Shown here in pieces: positions 12,002-23,884 of a DNA stretch of 64,000 nt. Each line of letters opens with the position of its first letter. The stretch's first letter is position 1. The stretch lies in the NCBI GenBank assembly GCA_001600615.1, contig BCKK01000008.1, positions 620,001 to 684,000 of the forward strand. Reading direction: 5' to 3'. The notes beneath the pieces were generated by a model. That model made no database searches. It had not been told where the DNA came from and saw nothing but the letters and a program-made list of their open reading frames with translations. The DNA comes from Dioszegia crocea (Eukaryota > Basidiomycota > Tremellomycetes > Tremellales > Bulleribasidiaceae). A program made the translations under genes and the position numbers.

Positions 12002-12342
12002 GCTGTTCAACTCTTTAGAAGGTGCTCTATCGTGTGTAGTGAGCTTGCAAGGCGCAGAGGGCTACAATATAGAGCAATGCCAAGTCGATAAAGTGAATAG
12101 AGGTATGGTGTGGATTCGCGATTTAGAGTTCGACGCGTTTCGCGGTTGCGTGCCTGAGCCACGTGGCAGCCTGCCAAAGGTGGGTGTCTTTTGGCTGCGC
12201 CACTCAAGGCAAGATCATCCCTTCTCCTTGCTGACCCTTGTAGTAGGTTTCAGGGGATATGCCTTGCCAGACAGGGCGGAGTGGGTGGGTGGATACAAAT
12301 TCAGCTAATGCCTACTAATTTCGAGCACACCAATCGACCGCA
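12002..12342. promoter_or_regulatory. Shared divergent promoter of CHS5 and the gene at 12343
   Basis: 341 bases between two divergent start codons. An open frame at 11952-12308 overlaps the CHS5 first exon and is not supported. No specific site was recognised. Confidence 0.4.
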
Positions 12343-13626
12343 ATGCTGACAGATACGCACAAAATCATAAGTGAGTTCTTGTCTTCCGGGTTCCCCCAGA
12401 AGGCCTGCTCAGTGGTCGGGACATAACCCTTTATCTCGTATCATAGTCCCTGACTGACTCGCCTAGTTATCGTACTATCACCAATAGTCTTCTTCGCCAT
12501 CATAATCAGCCTAGGCCTAGTCTACCGACAGCGTACGAACCGCGCCTCATCCAAACTTCTCATAATACCCGCAAGCAACAGCGATACCGAGACGACCCAA
12601 GAGATTCCCGCGCAAGATTCCGCACACGGTCACATCTCAGGCCTCGGCCCTAATATCGCTTTGCCGCAATATGAGGACAAGATCATTCACGTCCGCCGCC
12701 TCTCGGCTTATCCGGAGATGGACGAGATTCGGCGCGTGAGCTCGGTGTGCTCCACCCTTGGCGATGCGACCACACAGCAGCAAGCTAGGGACCGGCGGGG
12801 TAGTGCGGGAATGGTGGGAACGCTCGTTATCACTGATATGGAGGATGGGTTCGTGGGGGTTGAACGACGACTATCAGCCCCCGACACCGGTGTTGTTCGT
12901 AAGTCACGGTGCGGATCTGTCTACTCTGTCATATCGCCCATCTCTGCCTCGAATTCAATCAAAACAGACCCGGGCTCGCCTCACGATAAACGCTTCTCAA
13001 TACATCTTTCATACATTATCCCTCCTACCGCCATATCTCCCGTCGACCCAAATCAACCCATGGAGACACTAACCAGCCCTCTTCCTCCTCCCATCTCGGC
13101 TGCGCCCCTTCCTCCCCTATCTACACCTCGCTCTCCGATCAAGCTGAAACATCGGCCTGATTCGATTGATCTCGCCATAGCTCGCTCTACGACCATTGTG
13201 TCCGTCACCGCCAATACCGGGCAACATCCCGTTCCTACTCTTCCCTCTCTACATTCCCTACCGACGACCGAACCGCCATCCCAACTCGCTAATGGACTGA
13301 AGATCGAAAGTCTGCACTCCGAGCCAGGTCAGATCTTCAAAGGTTGGGAAGGGTTCTCGCCATCCCCGCCTAAGGCCCCCTTGTCATTAGCAAGTCAGCT
13401 GCCGCTACCGCCTCGTCGGAGCAGTCTACGTGGCGTACGCGCTGCTAAGGTTTCTGCTGAAAAGGAGGCAGACGGCAGAGTTGAGGATAGAGATGGAAGT
13501 GGGGATGGAACCCTTGGACAGGACGAGAAGGATCATGGGGGAGGGGTTGTCTGGCCAGTCTCGCCCTGTCGGATCCCTCTGCCTGAATCTCCTGCATCGC
13601 CAGATAGATTAGACAGCGGAGCATAG
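12343..13626 (+). CDS. Hypothetical single-pass membrane protein with disordered tail
   Basis: Exons 12343-12370 (28 nt) and 12467-13626 give 395 residues. The short first exon was chosen because ATG...ATCATAA then GTGAGT joins in phase to a segment of strong hydrophobicity, giving one transmembrane helix at about residues 9-28 (VLSPIVFFAIIISLGLVYR). The remainder is Ser/Pro-rich and probably cytosolic, with a conserved-looking patch near residues 108-140 (QYEDKIIHVRRLSAYPEMDE) and several RRLS/RRSS sites that could be phosphorylated. No catalytic motif. The layout (tiny N-terminus, one helix, long tail) resembles a type III membrane protein. Function not recognised. Confidence 0.6.
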
Positions 13627-13871
13627 ATAAGCCCAGACGGATAGACTTCATGTATAGTAGCAGTGAAGACCCAGGCATGCATGCAAGCATCATAGACGCA
13701 GTAGCCGCGCACTTGAGCAAGGTGTGCAAATTTTCGAAGGCCGAGTCGATCCCAAAAAAGTCCAGGTGCTCTATCATCACCACTCCATAAACCGTCTTTC
13801 ACCCAGCATGAGATAGCAAGAGATACTCCCATCCTACCCCTTCCAGACGGCCATCTCTCGCTCTACACATC

Positions 13872-15021
13872 ATGTCAGCCGTGCTTCGACCGAATTTCCC
13901 CGTGAGGCTGTGGAATCGCTATACCACAGCTCTTCGCGAAAAGCCAATACGAACCCGAATGATAAGCTCCGGCGTCCTCTATGTCGTTGGGGATATCACG
14001 GCACAAATAGGTATTGAAGACAAGACGTTCTTCGCTAGTAAACTCAGGGATGATGATGTGGAGGGAAAGTACGATGTGAGTCGCGAAAAGCGTGCAGAAA
14101 AGGAGACAACGCTGAGACAGTCAGGTCACACGCACGATGAGGATGACATTCTGTAAGCTGCAATCCTGCTTAGGTCGAAGCGCTCGCTAATATCTTAGAT
14201 GGGATGTTCGTCTTTGCTCCTCTGGGGCACGTCTGGCTGACTGGGCTGGAACGAGTGACATTTGCATCAAAGGCAGCAAGTAAGTTGATGGCAACCCGTC
14301 AGGATCACACATTTGGCACTCTGCTGACAGACGCAGCTGTGATATCTAGAGTAGCCTTAGATAGTCTATTATGGTGCCCATGGGTCGGCGTCAGTGAGTG
14401 TTGCCTCGTAGCCAAAGCATTACACAAAGCTGACAGGCAGTGTTCCCGACCTGTCAGGGGATACTGGAAGGGCGGAAACCCGAGGAGATCAAGCGGAAGG
14501 TGCAAATGGTGAGTTGAGACACCTCGGACGCTTGCTCTGCTTCAGAGCGACTGGCTGCCTATGTGTGGAGTTCTGAAGTACGACGGCTGATATCGCAGGT
14601 ATGGTGGCCAACCTACTCTAAAGCCATATGCGTCTTTGGCCCGACACAACTAATAAATTTCTCGCTTGTACCCCCACATCTGCGTATGCTGGCTCTACAA
14701 AGCGTAGGACTATGTGGGTGATCGCCTTTGGCTCTCTTCCCAGCGGATTTCGGGACTGTGATTAATGGAAGTTTGTGCGCGCACTTGCTGACAAATCCAG
14801 GCTGGAACATCTTCCTCTCATGGTCAAACAATCTAAATAACCGTCAATTAGCACTGGCAGCTGCAGCACTTGCCAGCGCTCAGATCCAAGCAGAAGCTAC
14901 CGATCTACCAGGGGATGTGGCCAAGCTGGAGGCAGAGGTGGATAAACGCGAAGCGCGGAAAGACGCTTTGCACGCTGCGGGCGGTGCGGATCAGGTTGGG
15001 GTTCGGATGGGGTGGGCATAG
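13872..15021 (+). CDS. Mpv17/PMP22 family membrane protein (Sym1-like)
   Basis: Small four-helix proteins of mitochondrial inner membrane or peroxisome; yeast Sym1 works in stress metabolism. Exons 13872-14075, 14174-14279, 14337-14393, 14441-14508, 14599-14713, 14801-15021 give 256 residues. Family hallmarks in order: LWNRYTTALREKPIRTRMIS, GDITAQ, FVFAPLGHVWL, ALDSLLWCPW, QGILEGRKPEEI, WPTYSKAICVFGPTQLINF, and WNIFLSW at the end. Two borders are less certain: exon 3 could begin six bases earlier (14331), and exon 5 uses a GTGGGT donor. The C-terminus has an extra Ala/Glu/Lys-rich, possibly coiled segment of about 60 residues beyond the usual end. Convergent with the CaaX gene, 68 bases away. 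Confidence 0.85.
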
Positions 15022-15089
15022 TACGTCGACGTGTATCTGGAGCTGGAGTATCTCGTGCATAGACATCTAGATGGGTATGCGAATGGCGG

Positions 15090-15626
15090 CTATTGGATGA
15101 GACAGGTAGGTTCGGCGGGGCCAGCGGGAGTCTTGAAGTTCTGGATGGGCTGACAGGATACCATCCGTTGATGGATCGGTACGAGGACGCCTTTGGGGAA
15201 CTGATGCTTCAGCCTAATCTGTCACATCTACTGACCATAGTTCCAGGTGGGAAATACATTCCATGAGCTAAGACCGAACCTGCTGGGATCGCCGCCCTAT
15301 CGCCAGATCAGCCGAATACCACCCGGGCTCATACTCCCGATACTCACCCTAGCGTGAACATACTGCCTGCGGGCACCACGAACCCCTTAGCGCCGGACGC
15401 ATCGGTGATATTGGCAATCGTAGTGGAAGGTCCCTGATCGAATGAGCTTATACCCGTGTCCGGCGGATGAGGCGGAGGTGGAGTTGAGGTTAAGAACGCA
15501 AGAGCTCACAAATTGTGGTTTTGGCCAGACTACCTCGGTTTTCGATACCTCAACTCCCAGTCCCTTCTTGGCAGCCGCTTTAGTCTTGAGGATCGATATG
15601 TCGGAGTCTAGCTTCGGGGCTGACAT
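15090..15626 (-). CDS. Small unknown protein with C-terminal CaaX box, copy A
   Basis: Not recognised as a known family. Exons in gene order: 15626-15510, 15433-15348, 15296-15236, 15200-15090, giving 124 residues; all phases (0, 2, 0) fit. The last intron is only 35 nt. The protein has a Lys/Ala N-terminus (SILKTKAAAKKGL), a KTEVVWPKPQFGP segment, then a run of short Pro-Gly motifs (VPAGSMF, IPAGSVL, FPPGTMF, PKGVLVP) that suggests a compact beta-rich or turn-rich fold, then PIHQRMVSCQPI and a tail ending in CLIQ. Cys-aliphatic-aliphatic-Gln is a canonical CaaX box, so farnesylation and membrane attachment are likely by inference. A paralogue with the same four-exon plan lies just upstream, which supports this model strongly. 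Confidence 0.7.
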
Positions 15627-16015
15627 CTTGACTTGATGTGTACTTACTGTGTCAATGTGCTCGAAAGCTGAATCCTGATTCAAACAGTGGCACAAATTGC
15701 CAAGTGTCGACTACCTATGTGAGTCGGTGAAGCGCAACTCAACTATATCCTGCAGTACCCTACGCGTACCGCCTTACCAATCATGTGGATCGACAATCAG
15801 CCATCAAAGGACTTTCGGGTTGACAAAGCATGGCGGACGTCGGCCGAGAATCAGCCAAAGGCCTGCTTTGTTGTGGCACTCCAAGATCGGACGGGTCATT
15901 GTTCGCCGGACATACTTCGGCCGGTTGACAGAGTACGCAGGCTGTGGGAATCAATTGCATTGTCTGCATGCTGGCGCATTGAAGCTTGAGACATACTGTC
16001 TACCTTAAGGTCTCG
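15627..16015 (-). promoter_or_regulatory. Region between the two CaaX genes
   Basis: 389 bases that should contain the upstream region of copy A and the 3' end of copy B. Small open frames here (15697-16008 and 15781-15969) have no splice context and no resemblance to either paralogue. ACTTCGGCC occurs at 15913-15921, similar to ACTTCGG blocks upstream of the second dioxygenase; this may be chance. Confidence 0.35.
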
Positions 16016-16542
16016 CTACTGAATCGTACAAACCGGTTCCGCAGGCGCAGCGGTCGACTTCTTGGTCTCGATAGGCTGCACACTGACCATGCGCTGATGA
16101 ATAGGTACCAGCGCTCCTCCAGGCAACTAGCGCGTCAGCTGTGCGCAGGGTCTGGTTCGACGCAGACATACCATGGAGCCAGGAGGGAGGTACAGACCGT
16201 GTTGGAGCGTATGTTTAGCAGGGATAGCAGCTCTGTCTATGAGCCCACTAACTCTATTTGGAAGAGCTGTTATACTCACCCCAGAGGAAACATCGACCCG
16301 GCAGCTACGATAAACCCACTGGCTTCTTTACCTGCCTTAGTGACGAATCCGATCTTTGTCCCTGGACCCTGACGCTTCAATATAACAGACCATCAATATT
16401 CAGAATGACAACGCACAAATTCGGGTTTAGGCCAGACCACTTCCGTCTTCTCAGGCGTTACGTTCAATCCCTTCTTCGCTGCTGCTTTCGTCTTGAGGAT
16501 AGACACCTCCGACGCCATGTTGTCGGGAGGTTTGCCGGACAT
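16016..16542 (-). CDS. Small unknown protein with C-terminal CaaX box, copy B
   Basis: Paralogue of the gene at 15090-15626. Exons in gene order: 16542-16417, 16368-16280, 16232-16172, 16126-16016, giving 128 residues. Exons 3 and 4 are exactly the same length as in copy A (61 and 111 nt), and phases are identical. Shared segments include SILKTKAAAKKGL, KTEVVWPKP, AGSMF.LGAAIPA, HG.Y.PPG.M, LVPIHQRMVS.QPI and PAEP.C.IQ. The C-terminus is CTIQ, again a CaaX box. A zinc-finger, kinase or signal peptide is absent. It could be a small prenylated membrane-associated factor; it does not look like a mating-pheromone precursor because it is longer, lacks a short hydrophobic mature peptide and has no receptor gene nearby. 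Confidence 0.7.
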
Positions 16543-16771
16543 CTTCTTTTACACTGATCGGGGTAGGTCAGCGTGCTGGTTTAGTGAGCGGGTGATAATT
16601 ACCGGGTGTTTGTCGGCCGAAGGTTCAGAAAGAGGCAAAGGGCTGGGATATCGAGTGGATTGACACTGTTGCCACTGCTTTGTTCCGTCATTTGGTAGGG
16701 TACATGACAAAGGATGCATCAAGATCAATATTGACTGCTGTCGATATCGCTACTGAGGCAAGTCCGCAGGA

Positions 16772-17205
16772 TTACTTCTTCAGAATGACAGAGGGCGGCG
16801 CCAAAGTTTTAACGAGCAATTCCTCCATCATAGCTCCAACATCCTTGAGCATCTGATCAATGGCGACAGCAGCTGTATGTATCAGCCAATACTCTACGCG
16901 CGCTGAAGGTGAAAGAAAGACTCACGGAATGGTGGCTGAATCTTATTAGCCAACTTCCCAACCACTTTCCCTCTCCTCCTAATGATCCACTTCCTCACAC
17001 CCTCTATATCGTCCGGCAAATCCTCATCGTCCAGATCGTCATACTCCACACACAATACCCAGAGAGCTGCAGCAATGACTGTGATCTCTTCTTCGGTATC
17101 AAGGAAGATATCCCCCGGGAGGTCGATTAGCGCATTGGCAGAGGTTGGATTGGGCGTGTTGGTAAAGTGATTTCGGAGGGCGTCGAGGGTGAAGGTGTGA
17201 GGCAT
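16772..17205 (-). CDS. Hypothetical 126-residue protein
   Basis: Exons 17205-16926 and 16872-16772 in gene order; GTGAGT donor and TACAG acceptor join in phase 1. The start is the ATG of MPHTFTLDALRN, just after an AG-ending pyrimidine tract; the open frame extends further upstream but looks like leader. The protein has an acidic middle (EYDDLDDEDLPDD) next to a basic stretch (KWIIRRRGKVVGKLANK) and a helical C-terminus (DQMLKDVGAMMEELLVKTL). No family recognised. It lies directly upstream of the CaaX pair on the same strand; no functional link can be claimed. Confidence 0.6.
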
Positions 17206-17580
17206 GGTTTTGGGCTGAGAGGCTGCCGTGTGGTCAGCTCGGATAGGGTGAAGCGATGTATGCTGATTGCTTGGACGGAGGGTACTCACACATCTTGACC
17301 GGTGCACTTCTGATAGATTGCCAGGTTCCGACAATGAGCCTATGACAGTCTAGGGTGAACTTCCTGAAGATGTCGAAGTCGACATGGCGCTTTCCTCAGC
17401 ATCATCCACACCAGGGGTTGCCCCTCACCTTACCTTCCTTTGTACTCCCGCCGTGATCGTAGACGATAAAGGAGTGCCTGTAGCACGAGCACCTTCCCCC
17501 TCCACCACTCACGATCGATCGGCCCTCAACCTCATAAGCACAACCCACAATCGCCAGTCTACCGCAAGAGAGCACACACA
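17206..17580 (+). promoter_or_regulatory. Divergent intergenic region upstream of 17205(-)
   Basis: 375 bases between the start of the 126-residue gene (minus) and the doubtful gene at 17581. An open frame from 17384 gives 66 low-complexity residues and is not supported. Confidence 0.3.
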
Positions 17581-18068
17581 ATGATTGGCGTCTTCTACTC
17601 TGTAAGCCCGAACCCCAGCCCCAGAACCCGAACACGGGCTCACCTTGACTCTAGCACAACCCTATTCCCGGCCCAGCCTTCCCCTGCCCTGGCTGTTCTT
17701 GTCAAATGACCACCTCTCGTATTCATCGTACAGGTCATCTATGCGGAATCCCCCTCTTTCCGCTGGAATCGAAACATGAGTCTGTTTGTTGGAGTTGCGG
17801 ATTTCGGATGCCTATGTGTAAGCTTGCGTTTACTTCACTTGACCCGCAGCTAGGCATTCGGGCCAAACCTATGCTGCATGCAGAGCTAGGGGATGATTGG
17901 CTGATAGCCTTAGCTTCAGGTCGGAATCGATTCTTCCCCGGAAGGCGGAATCCGCTCGGATGGCAAATGGGTCAAAGACCTCGCGGGCGGAGTCTTGATT
18001 GGGATAGAAGGGAGCAGTATACTCAGTACTTTGGCCCGTGGCGGCGGATGAGGCGATATCGGTATTGA
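17581..18068 (+). CDS. Doubtful small gene, 107 residues
   Basis: Three exons can be read: 17581-17601, 17734-17817, 17850-18068. Donors GTAAGC and acceptors TACAG and CGCAG keep the frame, giving MIGVFYS joined to VIYAESPSFRWNRNMSLFVG and a basic, Trp/Arg-rich tail. The second exon could be a membrane segment. Against this, the opposite strand is also open over 17869-18132 and no family is recognised. The tail composition (many Arg, RRMRRYRY end) is typical of non-coding open frames, so the last exon may be wrong. Low confidence. Confidence 0.25.
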
Positions 18069-18361
18069 GCGGCGAGGGTGTCGAGATAGGCGATGCGTTG
18101 TACTTTGTAGTCGAAATGGACCGAAATGCCAAGCAAGAACATGATCTGCTGCGTCAAGGTTTCAACTCTGACTGGTCCAGCCCTACCCCAACATAAGAGA
18201 GAATAGTATACATGCCCCTTCACCACACGCCATCTAGGTATCCTCACAAAGAGAGGAAGGAAGGGGAAGACTACCGAAAGACCAGACCAAACCAGGAAGG
18301 GGAAAAGGGAAAGGGGGTGAAGAATTATAAACAGGTCTGTAGATGGGGCTAGCTAAAACCT

Positions 18362-20515
<2,154 letters not shown>

Positions 20516-21195
20516 CTTGGATATGTTTGGATTTACGTTTCTTTTCGTTGAGGAGGTTGGGCTCGACTCAAGCTGGATGTGGGCTGGTTGGGATTGGGAT
20601 CGACCACGTAGGAAAATTTGACTGATGGCGTTTACGTGGGTTTTATTGAAGGGGCTAATAAGGTCAGCTGTGTGTGTGTCCTTGTCTGCGTGGTTGTGAC
20701 GCACCTGTAACTATTCTTTCTCTCTCTTGGCTTGATTGAACGACAAAGGGAAGAGAAGGGGGTCAGAGGGGCCAAGCTCAACGGAGGGAGGCCGAGGGAG
20801 GGCTGCAACTTTTTGTTGACCCTCAATCCCGGTAAACGCCGCTAGTGGCACTTGTCCCTGGTCCGTGCGCGCGTTTCAGGTCGCGTCGCGTCGTCGCGTC
20901 CATCGCCCCACTTGCTTGTCCTCCATACACCATGCTCGTGCATCATGCTAGGTTACGCCCTAACCATGTAGGCGCTCTTTGACCCAGAAGGCTACACAAC
21001 AGCCTGACCCCGTCCGACTAAGAGCTGCTCATATGACTCAGGGGATCAGCCATACTCTCGCTCCGTGTTTGGTTGCTACAAAGGAGTGTGTCTGGCTTTA
21101 TCTGGAAAGGATAGACCAGATTAAATCTCTAACTTTGGGTCTTACTGACTCTCTCATTGCCTATGTTGCTATCTGACTTCAAATAGCAAAGCAAA
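20516..21195. promoter_or_regulatory. Divergent promoter region PAB1 / gene at 21196
   Basis: 680 bases between divergent starts. The PAB1 side is CT/T-rich on its sense strand, as expected for a highly expressed leader. GTCGCGTCGCGTCGTCGCGTC at 20880-20900 is a short repeated GTCGC block. No further gene was found. Confidence 0.4.
20655..20704 (-). promoter_or_regulatory. Probable 5' UTR intron of PAB1
   Basis: Reading the minus strand, GTGCGT at 20704 is followed by GCTGAC and TTATTAG ending at 20655, 140 bases before the PAB1 ATG: a standard 50-nt intron for this genome. Inferred from signals only. Confidence 0.5.
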
Positions 21196-22439
21196 ATGTC
21201 GACTGCAGCTTATACACCCCTTGGCATTCGACTCACCCTCATGAGGGAAAGAGCGCGATCGGAGCTGGCCAAAATCGTAGGTTGATCACCCTTGGTCTGA
21301 GCGTGGGGCTGATGAAGTAGAGCGAATCAAGTCGCATCTTAAACATCATTGCCAAACCACTTCACCTTTCTCCCTTGACCGTCCTTCTCATGCCCATCTT
21401 GCTCCTCAACCTCGTCCTCCTGCTCGACCCCAGCAATATCGCTCCAGGCCTCTCAAACGTCCTTGCCTTTCTCCCCGCCCTCGCTTATCTCCGACATCTA
21501 GGCCGCGACCACTCAGCGGCCAAAGTCGCCCAGACTAAGTTCCTGCTCGATTACTGGATATGCGTGGGAACCAGCTTTGTCATTGAGCAGCTACTTCCGT
21601 CAGGCGTTATCGGGCGGATGGTGCCGATCTGGTGGTTGGTGAAAGGCATGGCGGGGATTATGGTATGGAAGTCGATAGACAATGGGGAAGAAGGCGATAG
21701 GCGGCGAATACGGGGATTGACACTCGTACGTCTCTTTTTGATTAGTTACTTGCGCTGATCCCTACAGAACACGACCAAGTCCACCCCAGCCGCAACGCTA
21801 AGCGATCCCGAACCTTCCCCCTCTCCAATCACAAACACCATCTCCGCACTCTCTTCCGGCGTTCCGCCTTCTGACTGGTCGGGAGCAGACAGTCACTCGC
21901 CCACTTCATCATCTGGTCGACACAACACCAGCCCTCGCCTCCCCCATAACCTAGATCTTGACACTGAGCTCTCGTCCACTGAGTCCGCTCCCAGTACAGG
22001 TCATACCGACGCTCGTGCATCCCCACTCTACACGCCACCTGTCCCTCCTTCACCCAGAGATCAACTTGACGCATTCCTCGATTCTACTGTGCCGCTATCC
22101 CCCGAGTCCCCGCGCGGGAACGCATTCCCTAGCTCTGCACCTACCGGCGGTTTCATCCCTCGATCTCTCATCAGGGCCGATACACTCCCACTTGCCAGGT
22201 CGCCCGATACCTCTGCCAGGGAAGCAGACTCGGACTCGGATGGCGGGCTCAGTCCAGAGTTCATCTTTGACGGTCTACTGCCTGATTCTGCGCCCTTATC
22301 GCGCCTCCCTCGCGATGCGGATGCCTTAGACGGGGGTCCGCAGATGAAGGACAAAGGAGGTCAAGGGAAGGGAGAGTGGAGGACGAATATGACGCTTGAC
22401 GATTTGCTCGCTATGGAGCGTGAGGAAGTGGGCGAGTGA
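21196..22439 (+). CDS. Multi-pass membrane protein, faintly TB2/DP1/HVA22-like
   Basis: Exons 21196-21276, 21321-21725, 21768-22439 give 385 residues with all phases 0. The N-terminal 160 residues are membrane-like: a hydrophobic hairpin (LSPLTVLLMPILLLNLVLLL), a second segment (LSNVLAFLPALAYL), then KFLLDYWICVGTSFVIEQLLP and MVPIWWLVKGMAGIMVW. The YW...E...P.WW..K pattern recalls reticulon-like TB2/DP1/HVA22 (REEP) proteins that shape ER membrane, but the match is weak. The C-terminal 220 residues are Ser/Pro/Asp-rich and probably cytosolic. The next gene downstream also encodes a membrane protein with a charged tail. Confidence 0.65.
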
Positions 22440-22691
22440 ACTGCTGTTTCGGCAGGATGTGCTCTCAGGCTCTGCAAGACCCAGCTGTACGCCTAGTCAC
22501 TCCTCATCTGTACATTATCTCTCCAATCCCATGTACCTACTTACAAGTATGCTGGGCTCACTGACGTGTATTGCTCCTTTGAGCATCTCCCTCGTTTGAG
22601 ATCCCTTATGGACAGGAGTCGACACCCGTTCTAATGACAGTGTAGGGCAGACGACAAATTGACGCCTTACCATCATTACAAGATTGTCTTC

Positions 22692-23636
22692 ATGCCTCCT
22701 CCAACAGGCGGAAACAAAGACGGCAAGAGCAGCGGCAGCGAAGCCAAAACCAAAGACAAGGGGAAGGGAAAAGGTCGTTCTTCCGGATCTAGCTCCAAAT
22801 CTAACCAGCCAAGATCGAGCTCGAAGCAATCAGTGGCCGAGATCAAGGCAGAGGAGTATGAAGAGTTCGTCAAGGGATGTGTGAGTCATCTACACTACCC
22901 AGCTCTCATCCTCCCTGCCCACCGCTGACTCCTCAGCCCGAATCACACGCCGGATGGCTCTCTTCCCCCCTAATCAACATATCCACATCCCTCTCCATCT
23001 CCTTGGTCCACTTCTCCATCCTCCTCTTCCTACTCCTCACGCTCCTCCTCCTACTCTCTCGCCCAACCTGGATACCGCACATTTCATCGCCTATCGTCCT
23101 CCTCATTCCAATCCAAAATACCATGCAGTGTATAGCTCAGGATAAGAGACGGGGATCGAGAGGTACTGGAGGCGGAACGGATGTGATGCAATGGATGATA
23201 TTTTGGGTGGCGTGGGTTATGTTGGGTTGGATGGGCGAGGTGGTCAGGGTGTTTAGACCCGGATGGAGGGGTGTGTGGGAGATTGGTAGGGTTGGGGCGG
23301 GGGTCGTGCTGGGTGGACCGTGGTTTGGGAAAGAGGCTATGGTGAGTTTTGGCAAAGAGGGCATTTGGGCGATTGGAGTGAGCTGAATGTTAGATTGCTG
23401 GGAAACCTAGTGGGAGATTGGCCGAAGCGGAGAAGAGGGAGAAAGGGGAGAGGGCTAAGGCGGAGAAAGAGGAGGCTGGTAAGACGAGGGGTAAAGCGGA
23501 GAGTGATAACAAGCCGAAGAGTGAGAAACCGAAAGATGGGGCGAAAAGTAAAGTGAGGGAGAAGGAGAAGAGTAAAGAGGCCCAGGGCGAGAAGAAAGTG
23601 ACTGAAGAGAAGACAGAAACAAGAGACAAGAATTGA
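22692..23636 (+). CDS. Membrane protein with Ser/Lys-rich N-terminus and Lys/Glu-rich tail
   Basis: Exons 22692-22880, 22937-23341, 23394-23636 give 278 residues. Order: a basic Ser/Lys/Gly-rich N-terminus (about 1-50), a very hydrophobic segment (SLVHFSILLFLLLTLLLLLS, about 83-102), a second hydrophobic pair (VLLIPIQNTM and MQWMIFWVAWVMLGWMGEVV), a conserved-looking GGPWFGKEAM motif, then a highly charged Lys/Glu tail of about 75 residues. The Trp-rich helix followed by GGPWFG suggests a specific fold, but I do not recognise the family. It is 252 bases downstream of another membrane-protein gene on the same strand. Confidence 0.6.
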
Positions 23637-23658
23637 TGATGATGATGATGATGATGAT
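23635..23658 (+). repeat. (GAT)8 microsatellite
   Basis: Eight perfect GAT units overlapping the TGA stop and start of the 3' UTR of the preceding gene. Likely length-polymorphic. Confidence 0.95.
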
Positions 23659-23884
23659 GCATTCGATCTTTTCATGTTGACTGTAATTTAGGTGTACTAG
23701 CTTGAATCTTTCTCACCCTAGCCTACTATAGATATCCACTTTTGGATCTTTGACCTCTTTGATCAATACCCTTAAGAGTGGCTGAATAATGTCCTTGTAC
23801 ACCTGATAGACATCAGCATCTGGCACAACACTTATCGCTCGACTCGAAGCTAGACTCACATCGTCAAATGTTCATGTATCCCGC

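Noticed and set aside
16016..16542. CaaX genes as mating pheromone precursors
   Set aside because: They are three times too long, have ordered conserved domains and no receptor or mating-type gene nearby.
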